DNA from: Cyclina sinensis
Lineage: Eukaryota; Mollusca; Bivalvia; Venerida; Veneridae
DNA length: 64,000 nt
Direction: 5' to 3'
Assembly: GCA_012932295.1 (NCBI GenBank)
Contig: JAAONU010000013.1
Coordinates: forward strand, 45,026,627-45,090,626
A program made the translations under genes and the position numbers. This document shows positions 1 to 10,800 of the stretch, piece after piece. Position 1 is the stretch's first letter. Each line of letters opens with the position of its first letter. The notes under the pieces are model-generated. The model had not been told where the DNA came from. It worked only from the letters and a program-made list of their open reading frames with translations, and ran no database searches.

Positions 1-1701
1 TAACAGATCTGTGTACCAATGTCTCCGTGGCCACCGTGGGGCTATCAGAATGAGCTCGCATCGATACCGAGACATGTGTATGAGAACTTTGGGTATTAAG
101 CACAGGGGAGGAAAAGCATATGCAAACATGTTCTCCCACGAAATTGAGAGAGCATCTGTCGCAAAAGCTTGATGGCTCGGAAACCAAGTGCAGAAAATTT
201 CTGTTTGGCGGTTCAGATTCGATGCAAATAGATCCATCAATGGGTGACCCCACATCGCAAAAATATTCTGCACTATTTCCGTCTTCAAGGACCATTCTGA
301 TGCCAAAATCTTTTGACGACTCAGTTGGTCTGCTAGGACATTTTCTTTGCCACAAATATGAACAGCTTCCAGAGTCATTTGATTCTGAATAGCTAAATTC
401 CAAATCTCCCAAGTTTTGTAGCATGACTGGCTGGAGTGGGTGCCCCCCTGGCGATTGAGATATTGCACACAAGTCGTGTTGTCTGATTTGATCAGAACTG
501 ACTTCTGTACAAGATCTTTCAAGAAATGTCTGAGAGCCAACAGAATAGCTTCCATTTCTAATAGGTTGATATGCCAATTTTTCTGCTCTGTACTCCATGA
601 ACCCTGAAATATCTGATTCCCCATATGACCCCCGTACATAGTCCTGGATGCATCTGTTGTGACAGTTACTTCCGTTAACTGATTCTGAAGGGATCTGCCC
701 TTCAGAATGTTTTGTTTTTGTCTCCACCACTCCAAATGAGATAGTAGGTGTGGAGTACATGGAATTTGTTTGTCTACATTGTCCTTGGATGGATTCCAGA
801 AGGACAGAAGATGCAACTGAATCGGGCGCATGTATAGACGGGCATTGGGAACTAGCTCTATGCAAGAGGCCATTAACCCCAAGAGATGTAGAAAATGGTG
901 AGCTTTTACATGTGAACTGTTGAAAAGACTCAAGGCTATTTGAATTTTTGCAAACCTCTCCTCTGTTGGAAAGATCAGACCCAAACGGAGATTGAAAAGT
1001 GCCCCCAGATAAACTAAGTTTTGTGATGGTTCTAGGTTTGATTTCTCTAAATTGATCATGAAACCTAACGAGACCAAAAGATTGAGACACATTTTCCAAT
1101 CTTGTAGCAAAGCAGTTCTGATTTGATTCAGCCCCAGCCAATCGTCCAAATAAACGGCTAGACGAATGTTCTGAGTTCGTAGATAAGCTGCTACCACAGA
1201 AACCAACTTTGTAAAGGCCCGAGGGGCTGATGTTGGGCCGAAGCATAAAACTTTCCACTGGTAGCACTGACCCAGGAAACAAAACCTTAGAAACTGTCGG
1301 TGCTTTGCAAAAATTGGTATGTGCATATAGGCATCCGATAAATCGATTGTCAGAGCCCAATCTTGAGGTCTCACTAAGTTTATGACCTTTGCCAAAGTGT
1401 CCATTTTGAAATGCTTCTTTGCAAGATACTGGTTGAGAGGCTTGAGATTGATAACTGGACGAAGTTTCCCATTCTTTTTTGGGACTAAAAATAAGGTACT
1501 GTAAAAACCTTTGTGAGCATTTTGAGCATCGACTTTTTCGATTGCGTCTTTTAGAATTAAAGAATTTATTTCTTGCAAAATAAGACCCTGGTCTCTTACA
1601 GGAACAACTGTGGGACGTATCCCTGTGTCCTGTGGTATTTGCAGAAATTCCAGTTTGTACCCTTCTTTTATTGTGGACAGGACCCACTGATAAGAAGTGA
1701 T
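1..1701 (-). CDS. DIRS-like retrotransposon Pol: reverse transcriptase-RNase H (partial, runs off left edge)
   Basis: An open frame of 567 codons with no stop reads leftward out of the window. Translation shows retroelement RT motifs in order: a GKLRPVINLKPLN block, TIDLSDAYMHIPI (motif A), FGPTSAPRAFTKL (motif B) and the catalytic YLDD at 1141-1152, followed by WLG. RNase H follows, with TDAS at 646-657, IKSDNT and ENVLADQLS. After it comes a block containing MDLFAS, DALSISW, AYAFPP and LILIAPRWP, which I associate with DIRS/PAT/Ngaro elements rather than Gypsy or LINE elements. DIRS elements normally carry a tyrosine recombinase; it would lie left of position 1 and cannot be checked. The frame has no internal stop, so the copy is fairly young. 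It is in phase with the upstream gag-like ORF, separated only by a TAG at 1702-1704. It lies antisense to the PH-domain gene to its right. Confidence 0.9.
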   Translation of the reverse strand, partial: MTSYQWVLSTIKEGYKLEFLQIPQDTGIRPTVVPVRDQGLILQEINSLILKDAIEKVDAQNAHKGFYSTLFLVPKKNGKLRPVINLKPLNQYLAKKHFKMDTLAKVINLVRPQDWALTIDLSDAYMHIPIFAKHRQFLRFCFLGQCYQWKVLCFGPTSAPRAFTKLVSVVAAYLRTQNIRLAVYLDDWLGLNQIRTALLQDWKMCLNLLVSLGFMINLEKSNLEPSQNLVYLGALFNLRLGLIFPTEERFAKIQIALSLFNSSHVKAHHFLHLLGLMASCIELVPNARLYMRPIQLHLLSFWNPSKDNVDKQIPCTPHLLSHLEWWRQKQNILKGRSLQNQLTEVTVTTDASRTMYGGHMGNQIFQGSWSTEQKNWHINLLEMEAILLALRHFLKDLVQKSVLIKSDNTTCVQYLNRQGGTHSSQSCYKTWEIWNLAIQNQMTLEAVHICGKENVLADQLSRQKILASEWSLKTEIVQNIFAMWGHPLMDLFASNLNRQTEIFCTWFPSHQAFATDALSISWENMFAYAFPPLCLIPKVLIHMSRYRCELILIAPRWPRRHWYTDLL

Positions 1702-3159
1702 CTATTCCCAATTTTTTTGAAACAATCTCAAGCGACCCCCAACTGGTACTTGCGGGAGCGCTGCATAAGTTTGACTGGAAACATTGCTTACCTGTAAGTC
1801 ATTCCTCTTTGGAATGCGAAAAGGAGGAACCGAAGTCTCTGGTTTCTCCTTCTGTTTGCCTTTGTCTGCGTAGAAACTCGGATTGTTCCCCTTGCTAAAA
1901 TTTGATCGGGCTGACGACTGAAAATTTGATGACTTTGGCACATAGGTAGAAGTCTTCTGCCTTTTCTCAGGTCTTTCATAAGTGGTGCTAGTACTAGTAG
2001 CTGACCAAGTCCTTTTCCTTTCCCAGAGATCTGGTACCAGGTCATTTAATTGGTCTTTCTTCTCTTTACGGTCCTTTAACTTGTCTTCAAGACCTTTCCC
2101 AAACACCCCTTGACTGTTCAAAGGTAAGTCAAGAACTTTAACGTGGATATCTTTCAAAGTATCTAAGCCCGTGTCTGCTATGGCGGCTTTTCTCCTTATG
2201 AGATGATGATAGGCTTCTGACCTTCCGACTTGATCCAGTGCCTTTGAAGACATTTCAAACAAGTCCCTTACTGTCTGGACTGTACGATCAACATTTGGTT
2301 CTTTTTCCTTCAATGAATTCATGAGGGAGCCAAGCCCTTGCTGAAGGTAGCTTAATGTCAAAATGCCATAGCGCGAAGCCATCTGTCCTTGATATCCCAA
2401 AGATTCAATAGATTTAAGAGGCTGAGAAAATAACTGTTTTCCCTTACCCCAAGACTTCAACGACCTTGAACCATGACGTTTTCTAAGCATGGGTTCAACT
2501 AGGTCATCTAAACCTGGCACAGTTAAGAAATCTTCCGATTTGTCACTTACTGGAAAAGACAAGCGGTATTCATCTTTGTATGCCGTCAACCTACTAGGAT
2601 TATCAGTACGCCAAGATTTCTGCAAAATATCCTGTTGCAAAGTATCTAAAACTAGACCCTGCTTGCTATCAGGTCTCAAAATAGCAGTTTGAAAAATACT
2701 GGCCAAATTGTCTGCCTTGTCTGAATTTTCAATGTACTTACTATAAGAGACATGCTTTACATTCTCCTCAACTGACAAAGAATGATCACTGTTCACTGAA
2801 GAAGTGTCACTCCCAAATAACTTTCCCAACTCTGCCTGACCAGGTTGAATAGAAAGTTCATCACTGTCATGCACGCTGACAATTTTCGAAGACGAATTCA
2901 ACTCACGAGTCCGAAACTCCGAGTCATTATCTGCTAATTTTGTTGACTGACCCTGTCCCGAAGACCGGTCTTGCAACAATTTCATAATTGCGTCGAATTT
3001 CGCATCTGTAGACGACTGCATTTGAGTCATTTTCGATTCCAACTCCCGAATCGTCGTACGTTTTGACCTTTCCCCACCCGCCGTGGTAGGTTCTGAGCGC
3101 ACAGAAAACGGCGAAGAAACATTATCGTCCTTCGAAGCTTTCACCGCAGCTTCTGTCAT
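1702..3159 (-). CDS. DIRS-like ORF1 (gag-like protein) ending in the start of the RT conserved region
   Basis: The frame is open from 3273, but the first ATG there begins an odd Cys/Phe-rich leader. I prefer the ATG at 3157-3159 (MTEAAVKASKDD), giving about 485 aa. The product is hydrophilic. It has a predicted coiled-coil-like stretch near the N-terminus (TIRELESKMTQMQSS), a central domain with LKSWGKGKQLFSQPLKSIE, and a basic Ser/Arg/Lys-rich C-terminal tail. It ends VGGRLRLFQKNWE and then TAG. That VGGRL...W motif is normally the entry to the DIRS reverse transcriptase domain, and the next codons after the TAG (ITSYQWVLSTIKEGYKLEF) continue it in frame. Either the element uses UAG readthrough or this copy has a nonsense mutation. 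No zinc knuckle is visible. The ORF1 role (RNA/particle binding) is inferred from position only. Confidence 0.75.
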   Translation of the reverse strand: MTEAAVKASKDDNVSSPFSVRSEPTTAGGERSKRTTIRELESKMTQMQSSTDAKFDAIMKLLQDRSSGQGQSTKLADNDSEFRTRELNSSSKIVSVHDSDELSIQPGQAELGKLFGSDTSSVNSDHSLSVEENVKHVSYSKYIENSDKADNLASIFQTAILRPDSKQGLVLDTLQQDILQKSWRTDNPSRLTAYKDEYRLSFPVSDKSEDFLTVPGLDDLVEPMLRKRHGSRSLKSWGKGKQLFSQPLKSIESLGYQGQMASRYGILTLSYLQQGLGSLMNSLKEKEPNVDRTVQTVRDLFEMSSKALDQVGRSEAYHHLIRRKAAIADTGLDTLKDIHVKVLDLPLNSQGVFGKGLEDKLKDRKEKKDQLNDLVPDLWERKRTWSATSTSTTYERPEKRQKTSTYVPKSSNFQSSARSNFSKGNNPSFYADKGKQKEKPETSVPPFRIPKRNDLQVSNVSSQTYAALPQVPVGGRLRLFQKNWE

Positions 3160-3273
3160 AATAGTACAACTAGCAAAAAACCGACTGTCAACAAACGAAC
3201 AGTCACTAACACAAAAAACACGTCCGAACGTTTCAACGCTAAAGTAAAAACTAAAGCCATGATGGCGGATCAC

Positions 3274-3787
3274 GTGTAATGATCCGAATCATGGAGACGC
3301 TTGACTGATTTTTAAAGCGTCTGAGCGAGTCTGAACGTAAACAAAGAGTAAAATCCTATTAGTAGAGTAAAATAAGTAAGTAAAACGAATGAAATGAAAT
3401 TATGGGAGGGGTAATGTCTGGTGCGGTTAAAATCTGCCAAAATGAATGAGAGAGGAATAGTCTGGGAGGGGAATTGTTTGGAAGATGGCATTAGTTTAAC
3501 TTTTCAAACTTGTAACTATGGTGGTGAAAAAATAAAGGCAGTGGGAAAGAAAATGAAAGCTTTAATTTTCATTCAGCTGCATACTTGGCGAAATGTAAAA
3601 GCATCCTTGGCAAAATAACTTTATTCATAATTTTTACAATTTCTATATTTTTGTTTTCATAATTTTTCAGCCCTAAATGGTAAATGCAAAATGAAGTGAT
3701 ATATTTGAAGATTGGTAATGGATATTTGAATACCAGTTACAGTTCCATTTCCCATCCCTAGATTTTAACTTGGAATATCTGTTTCAG
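3274..3787. other. DIRS left-over leader and intron sequence upstream of the PH-domain exons
   Basis: The 3260-3350 stretch (GGATCACGTG, GATCCGAATCATGG, then GTCTGAGCGAGTCTG) is more GC-rich than what follows and may be the 5' leader or terminal repeat of the DIRS copy. No partner copy lies in the window to delimit it. From about 3360 the sequence is ordinary AT-rich DNA leading to a pyrimidine tract and the AG acceptor at 3786-3787. A 65-codon open frame at 3421-3618 has no recognisable features and is not called. Confidence 0.4.
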
Positions 3788-3883
3788 AAATCTCTTCGCA
3801 AAGGCTGGCGTTTTGTGCGAGTGTTGCTAAGAGACAGTCCACCCCTCCTAGAGTATGAATGTCCTTATCAGAGGTCAACTAAG
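3788..3883 (+). CDS. PH-domain protein, antepenultimate exon
   Basis: Exon of 96 nt bounded by TTTCAG (acceptor ending 3787) and GTATGT (donor at 3884), phase 0 at both ends. It encodes KSLRKGWRFVRVLLRDSPPL (first 20 residues) then LEYECPYQRSTK. The pattern of basic residues, then W-x-F-V-x-V-x-L and a hydrophobic strand, is that of the first strands of a PH domain. It splices in frame to 4172-4253. Earlier exons are not in the window. The parent protein family was not recognised. Confidence 0.75.
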
Positions 3884-4171
3884 GTATGTTTTGTCTTTGT
3901 TGCATTTCATGTTTGACTCTCAGATATACAAGAATTTGAAAAGGCACTTTGAAATATTAATTGTGTTAACTGAATTTTTTTAATCTTGATTGAATTCCTA
4001 ATTGCCATTTCATGTATTGACCAGTACTTAATGACAATATTATCAAGACATATGTACCAAGATAATACCTTGACACTTTGTTAAATTTTGGGGGTTTAGA
4101 TTGTTATGAGTTGGGTTTTTATTTATCAAACAAGATACAGAGGTATGTAGAATTTTTTTCTCTGTCCTCAG

Positions 4172-4253
4172 GATCAGAAGATTGATCCGAAGCAGTGTAA
4201 ATGTATTGACCTGAGGAACTGTTACCTGACAGACTCAAGTAGAAGTACCACAG
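4172..4253 (+). CDS. PH-domain protein, penultimate exon
   Basis: Exon of 82 nt, with a good acceptor (tctctgtcctcag, ending 4171) and donor GTATGC at 4254. It enters in phase 0 and leaves one nucleotide (G) over. It encodes DQKIDPKQCKCIDLRNCYLT, then DSSRSTT. CIDLRNCYLT is typical of the middle beta strands of a PH domain. The leftover G joins TT of the next exon to make Val. Confidence 0.75.
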
Positions 4254-4682
4254 GTATGCCAGCTTTTTCTTTTCTCTTAATTGTCTCTGTGGTGCCAGTT
4301 TTATGAACCAACTGTAAGGTACAGATTGTTTTGTCCAAGATAGACCACACCTAAGATAAATTTACCTAAGCAATATGTTCTTTATCATCCCTCTGAGTCA
4401 GCCCATTATGACACGTACAGCAGTAAAGAATTCAGGACACATGAGATAACTGTTAAATCTGTACTTGTTAACACTGACATTTCCATTCATAGTGATTTTA
4501 CTGTACATAATCCTATAGGACTGAATGTTTCAGTTCTGAAAGTTGAATTAATGAGAATCATAATTCTTTCCAACAATGCTTAGTTTATTTTAGAATGGTA
4601 TTTCTCATCCAGATTTTATGAGAGGTTTGTTTGGGGTTTTTTCGTATCATAGTTAAACATATCCTTATTACTTTTCCATTAG

Positions 4683-4864
4683 TTATTGGTGATAGGAAAG
4701 TCCAGCAGCCGTCCTCGAAGTTACGTATCTATATAAGAACCAAAGGCGGGAAGTGCCGCACATTCCAGACGAAGGATGAGGACGAGTGGTTTGAATATAT
4801 GTCCCTTCTACAGACCCTGTGTCTGGCAGGGGCACCAGTGGGGAAATCCAAACCAGCAGTGTAG
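4683..4864 (+). CDS. PH-domain protein, last coding exon and stop
   Basis: The acceptor is cttttccattag, ending 4682. Two nucleotides complete the split codon, then 59 codons run to TAG at 4862-4864. The sequence includes SSKLRIYIRTKGGKCRTFQT and DEDEWFEYMSLLQTL, the last strands and the C-terminal helix of a PH domain with its characteristic Trp (DEWFEYM). The alternative AG at 4694-4695 would put a stop 13 codons later and is rejected. The three exons give 119 aa of a C-terminal PH domain, which probably binds phosphoinositide or a protein partner at membranes. The domain call is firm, the gene identity is not. The protein ends only about 15 residues after the domain. Confidence 0.8.
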
Positions 4865-6114
4865 AGATGGAGATTAGGTGACAGACAATCAGTATGGGAA
4901 GATTGTAGTGGACCTCTGTAGAAAATTTGTTCACAAAATTTCCTCCTTTTTTTTCATTTTAGTAGAGTTAAGAGGGAAGATACAAATAATAACAAGGTTA
5001 TTATACATAATGTTAGCTCCAGCTAATAGTTTTATCAATGTAATTTTATTAGAAATCTGTTACAATATTTTTACCATCTTAGACATAACCATACTCAGAC
5101 GAGGTCATTCAGCTTTTCTGATTAGTGTATGTATGTTGAGCATTTATTACCTCAGTTTTCTGTATTTCCTGAACACCAGTGGGAACTATAGATAAAGTAT
5201 TATGCATACTGAATAATTGGTTGATCTTGTTCTGCAAAAGTTTAGAGTAAAAATGTTATTTAGCAAGCCTCTTGCAAGCTAAATAACATTTCTTCTGGAC
5301 AGATTGATTTGAAATCTTTATGGAATGTTAACAACTTAATGTTGTTTATTCTGTTTATCACTTGAACAAAGCAACACTAAAATGGGTTTTACCTCAGCTA
5401 CAACCTAGGTATTTTACAAAACATCCGCCTAGAAAATAGTTCCAATAAAATACAGAATATATGAGATAAATCTGAAATAGGACAAGATTTTCTGGACTAG
5501 AACAGATATTTGATAACAAAGGCAGAAAATGACATTGAATATAAACAGTTAATTCATAGTAGATGGGCCATTTTGTGTTAATCAATATATTACACTTGTG
5601 TAATATAAGGAAAAACATAATAGTTATACTACATTAGTGTTTGTCATGTGATAAAAAAGTATAATTAATAGTTATTGAATATCTGTCAGTCTGAAATGGA
5701 CTTTTTTTTCATCTGCTTTGGTGTGTCTTAGTGATCATTTTGGCATTTCTAAGGTAAAAGATGGCTATATTGAGCAAACATCCCTGTACCTTTATAGGGG
5801 CCCAAGTGTTGCCCTGAAGGTCCAGCAGACATCTGTTTACCTATATAGGGGCCAAGTGTTGCCCCAAAGATTCAGAAAACAGCAGGCTGTGTTCAATAGT
5901 ATCTTTTTACTCGTGTTTTTTTTATATACATGTATAAAACTGTTAAATGCAATAGAAATAGTCATGTATAAGTTCATCTTACATCTGTTTTTACAGACAT
6001 TTTTGAATTCTCAAAATGTATGCATATCATATCAGCATCCTGCTAATGTGTTCACTATGTGTTCATTATACTTACTTGTTGTCTTATAAATATTTCTGAG
6101 ATAAGTTGATTTTT
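4865..6114 (+). other. Probable 3' UTR and flanking DNA of the PH-domain gene
   Basis: No coding potential is visible. AATAAA at 5444-5449 is the first plain polyadenylation signal after the stop, about 580 nt downstream, but other AATAAA motifs follow further right and the true end cannot be fixed. At 5780-5880 a ~60-bp segment (ATAGGGGCCCAAGTGTTGCC and its near copy ATAGGGGCCAAGTGTTGCCC) is tandemly duplicated; the open frame covering it (5718-6089) is not called as a gene. Confidence 0.4.
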
Positions 6115-7858
6115 AACCAGGTTTTCAACGAAAACTGGTTATTGAAATGCTGAAGTCGGCGGGCGGGCGTCAACTTTTGGTTTCCGCTCAATAACTTGAG
6201 TTAACTTTGGCCTATTGACGCCAAACTTGGTATATGGGTAGCTTATATTAAGAGGCAGCTTGGGATTGCTACCCAGGTGTCTGTGATCAAGGTCAAGGTC
6301 ACTGTTGCTAAAAATAGAAATTCAGTTTCAGCTCAATAACTTGAGTTTGCTTTGACCTATTGACCCCAAACTTGGTATATGGGTAGCTTATATCAAGAGG
6401 CAGCTTGGGATTGCTACCTAGGTGTCTGTGATCAAGGTCAAGGTCACTGTTGCTAAAAAAAGAAATTCAGCTTCCGCTCAAATACTTGAGTTTGCTTTGA
6501 CCTATTGACCCCAAACTTGGTGTATGGGTAGCTTATATCAAGGGGCAGTTTGGGACTGCTTCCCAGGTGTCTGTGATCAAGGTCAAGGTCACTTTAGCTA
6601 AAAATAGAAATTCAGTTTCTGCTCAATAACTTTTGTTTGCTTTGGTCTATTGATGCTAAACTTGGTTTATGGGTAGCTTATTTTAACAGGCAGCTTGGGA
6701 TTGCTACCCAGGTGTCTGTGATCAAGGTCAAGGTCACTGTTGCTAAAAAAAGAAATTCAGCTTCCGCTCAAATACTTGAGTTTGCTTTGACCTATTGACC
6801 CCAAACTTGGTGTATGGGTAGCTTATATCAAGGGGCAGCTTAAGATTGCTACCCAGGTGTCTGTGATCAAGGTCAAGGTCACTGTTGCTAAAAATAGAAA
6901 TTCAGTTTCAGCTCAATAACTTGAGTTTGCTTTGACCTATTGACCCCAAACTTGGTATATGGGTAGCTTATATCAAGAGGCAGCTTGGGATTGCTACCCA
7001 GGTGTCTGTGATCAAGGTCAAGGTCACTGTTGCTAAAAAAAGAAATTCAGCTTCCGCTCAAATACTTGAGTTTGCTTTGACCTATTGACCCCAAACTTGG
7101 TGTATGGGTAGCTTATATCAAGGGGCAGTTTGGGACTGCTTCCCAGGTGTCTGTGATCAAGGTCAAGGTCACTTTAGCTAAAAATAGAAATTCAGTTTCT
7201 GCTCAATAACTTTTGTTTGCTTTGGTCTATTGATGCTAAACTTGGTTTATGGGTAGCTTATTTTAACAGGCAGCTTGGGATTGCTACCCAGGTGTCTGTG
7301 ATCAAGGTCAAGGTCACTGTTGCTAAAAAAAGAAATTCAGCTTCCGCTCAAATACTTGAGTTTGCTTTGACCTATTGACCCCAAACTTGGTGTATGGGTA
7401 GCTTATATCAAGGGGCAGCTTAAGATTGCTACCCAGGTGTCTGTGATCAAGGTCAAGGTCACTGTTGCTAAAAATATAAATTCAGTTTCTGCTCAAATAC
7501 TTGAGTTTGCTTTGACCTATTGACCCCAAACTTGGTATATGGGTAGCTTATATCAAGAGGCAGCTTGGGATTGCTACCCAGGTGTCTGTGATCAAGGTCA
7601 CTTGCTTACAATAGAATTTTCAGCTTCTACTCAATAACTTCAGCACACTTTGACCTATTGATACTCAACTTGGCATGTGTGTAGCTTACATGAAAATACA
7701 GCCTGGCATTGCTACTCAGGTATCTGATTTATTTTTATTTTGAACTATTGAAACCAACTTTCTGTGTTGGTACCAAAATAACAGCACCATTTTTACTTTA
7801 CTGCCATATTTCTTCCTAATTCCTGTCACATCAATACTTGATCGTTGAAAACCTGGTT
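6115..7858. mobile_element. Satellite-cored non-autonomous element flanked by 17-bp inverted repeats
   Basis: The left end AACCAGGTTTTCAACGA (6115-6131) and the right end TCGTTGAAAACCTGGTT (7842-7858) are perfect inverted repeats. The left end also folds on itself: AACCAGGTTTTC pairs with GAAAACTGGTT (6130-6140). A GC-rich stretch GTCGGCGGGCGGGCGTC follows at 6154-6170. The core is a tandem array (separate entry). No coding sequence and no clear target-site duplication are seen. This architecture resembles Pearl/HINE-type (Helitron-derived) satellite transposons known from bivalves; that class assignment is inference. Confidence 0.7.
6181..7600. repeat. 145-bp tandem satellite, ten units with higher-order structure
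   Basis: The GCTCA landmark falls at 6190, 6335, 6480, 6625, 6770, 6915, 7060, 7205, 7350 and 7495 (end positions): exactly 145 bp each time, with no indel over ten units. A partly degenerate unit follows to about 7720. Units 3-6 recur as units 7-10, a 580-bp four-unit higher-order repeat. Each intact unit contains GTGATCAAGGTCAAGGTCAC. Confidence 0.92.
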
Positions 7859-10800
7859 TTCCTCGCATTGCGGCGCTTCTTGTTGTTTCTTAAAATCTTT
7901 TTTTTTATGTAGATAGTAGAACTTTTGCTGTGAACTTTTTCTAGTCATTTGCATGAATGTGTTAACTCTTGTTGATTGGGTTGATTGTTGTTGCTTGAAA
8001 ATTTTCACAATAAGAAATTGTATATTTGCTGTGCCATGCTTTATTACAATTAATGCATGGCTGGGATGTTTGCTGTACAGGTGTGTAAGTTTTTATCTTG
8101 ATTGTTACATACTGTTAGTTGTATCAAAGATTTTACTTGTACTATGCAATTTTTATTGTTAGTAATATTGCAATATATAACCATGTGCATTTAGAGGAAA
8201 GAAAGATGTATTTTAGTTTGATGCAAACCTATTTAAATGCCATTGAAAGAACAAATTTCTGTATGATTGCATCCAATTTATCAGTTAGCAATAGTAAACT
8301 TGAATGAAGTATCTGGTACGTTAGAAGCTGATAGAAGTATGTACGCATTATAGATAGAATATATCTACCATATTCCAATGATTATTACCAAATCTTCCCT
8401 GTAAAGAAGACCAGATTTTTCAGTTTTGTAAGAGCTAGGGTCCAGATGAGGTACTAGAGTCCAGATGAGGTATTTCCTGTTGAGATTGATTATATTCATA
8501 TTTAAACTTCACATGTGAATAATATATCTCCAGGGCTTGGTACAAGACTGGAAAAAGTCTAGTAAAAGCATGAAAAGAAACTAAGTGTAGTCTTGTTTTA
8601 AGTCCATGATCAGACTTGTTCAAGAGTCCCTGGCTACAGTGATATTGCTGACTGTGACTGCAACATTATAGGTGATGGTTTTTGCACAGTCAAGCTCAGT
8701 TTTATTTTATATTTTAATGAGACATATTACCTATTGTCTATCACAGATAGGTATGGGTTATTATCTTAACATTTATTTAATAAATGATTGTTGATTGATA
8801 AGGGAAGTTGTTTATATAGTATTCTGATAGGTTGAGAATTTCCAATTTCCCTTGATGTTTGCTCCATTGGATACTAGTAGTTATTTCTTCATGTAAAATT
8901 ACAACATAATAAGCTGTTAGAAAACTGCGGTAGGGAAATGTTTAATTTTAGATCAGTGAGCATAAAAAGAACTTTTTAAATATAATTTGCATTTTAAATG
9001 TTAGACATTTTAAACCAAATGACTGATTAAGTCTGATTGAAAAAATCTAAACATTTTTTACATGAATTCTGTTAACTCACAAGGGAAGAAACTCTTGCAG
9101 TTTGGTATTTTTCCAAAACTTTGGAAAATAATGTAGTATTTTCTAAATAAGCTTAATTGTTAACCTTTCTGCTCAAAATGAAAGTATTAACATACAGACA
9201 CTGATGATTCAGTATTTCAACCTTGGTGTGCAATAGTTATTTTTCAGATCTTGTATGTTTGGTGAGAATGCATCCCGTGTATTTTCGATACATTTGAAAA
9301 AAATGTTAGTCCCAGTGACTGACTGAACTAGAATGTGAATAAGATTTCTTTGATCTTACTAGTTTGTATTTTTAACAAAAAAGAAATAAAGTTCAATCAA
9401 GCAAGTTTTCAAGAAACTTCTGTGAGGTACACAGTGATTTGTGAAAAGATTTTCAGTACTAATAAAATTTCTTTAAAGGCAGATTCGAAAAATCTTATTC
9501 AGTTTTTGTTGATGTCAAGAAATTTTGATTCAGTTTATACTTGCAAATATGCTTAAATCAACCATATTGTTTCTAATTAGTAATTTGCACCCCCAAGGTC
9601 ATTGCAAGAGACGAAGGATGCTAATTAGAACTAGTTTGATCCAATATTACAATTATTTATTTGTCTTTCAAATGTTAAAACTACCCACCATAGTGAATAG
9701 AACAGAAGAAAATAGCTCATGAATATGCAAACAACTTAGGTTTTAGGACATTGAAATAAGGTTCTATGAGAAGGTTTGGGGTTGGGGAAGTTGGGTTGGG
9801 GCATGAGTAAGAAACAGTATGGTAGAGATTAACGTAAAGGAGTTTTGTATTTATAGGCCATCATTTTTGTAAATTAAGTGATTTGATGATTATAATTACT
9901 ATTTCTTGAAAGTAACGTATATAACCTTTTTACAGTGCTTAATCATTCCTTTACCTCAGAACACATACATGATAAAAGATTTTACAATTTTCTTCTTTTT
10001 CACTTTTGTAGAATTTTTACTCAGTAAACATTGCTTGTATTTCATTACTATATCACGTTACATTTTTCACAAATATGCTGTAATAAATTGCTCATGATTA
10101 CAGTCCAAATACATTGAAACAAATTACAATTTTTGAACAAAATTACACTGTGCATTTTTTGGTCACTTTTTTACTTCTTGCCAGGAATAAAGCAATAAAA
10201 GTGAATCTGTGACAGAGTGATCAGGTTATTGCTGATTCAAGAATCTGATTTATGAATGTGGTTCTTACTTTTTCTGAATTTTTTCTGTAAAAACATTCTT
10301 CTTAGATATAGAGAAGGCAAGTAAAAGTAAAAAAGGGTGTCCAGTTTCGAAAGAACCCAGATTATTATGCCAAACAAATAATTGCCTCTCTTTAAAATCA
10401 GGACCAATTTGCTAAAAACTTGCCATGTTTGGTCATAGTAAGGTAATATAGTTTGTAGAAAAGGTGTTTGGTGTGTGTTTCATATTGTCTTACCATAAAA
10501 AATATTACTGTCCAGTAATGTAAGATTATGTTTACTTATTCTGCTAACAATAGATGTTGGTGTTTTCCACTTTCAAAATATGTCAGCTGTTTGAGTTGAA
10601 GGAAAAGAGAATACTGGATAGCTGATACACTCACCTAATGTATTGTTCAAAGTTCGAAGCCAGTTGAGCTTCTTTTGGAAATATTAGGTTGATATTGTCA
10701 GACCTTCTGTTGTTGATCGTTACTGAAGATAGTGAAAGTTGGACATATTGTTAAATGATTCATTTGTGAATCTGTTTGTCGTTTTTCAATTATAGCATTT

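Noticed and set aside
4694..4696. Alternative acceptor at GATAG for the last PH exon
   Set aside because: It would shift the frame and reach a TAA within 14 codons, losing the PH C-terminal helix.
5718..6089. 123-codon plus-strand frame as a gene
   Set aside because: It covers a short duplicated segment and AT-rich DNA, and runs up to the boundary of the satellite element; no family resemblance or exon signals.
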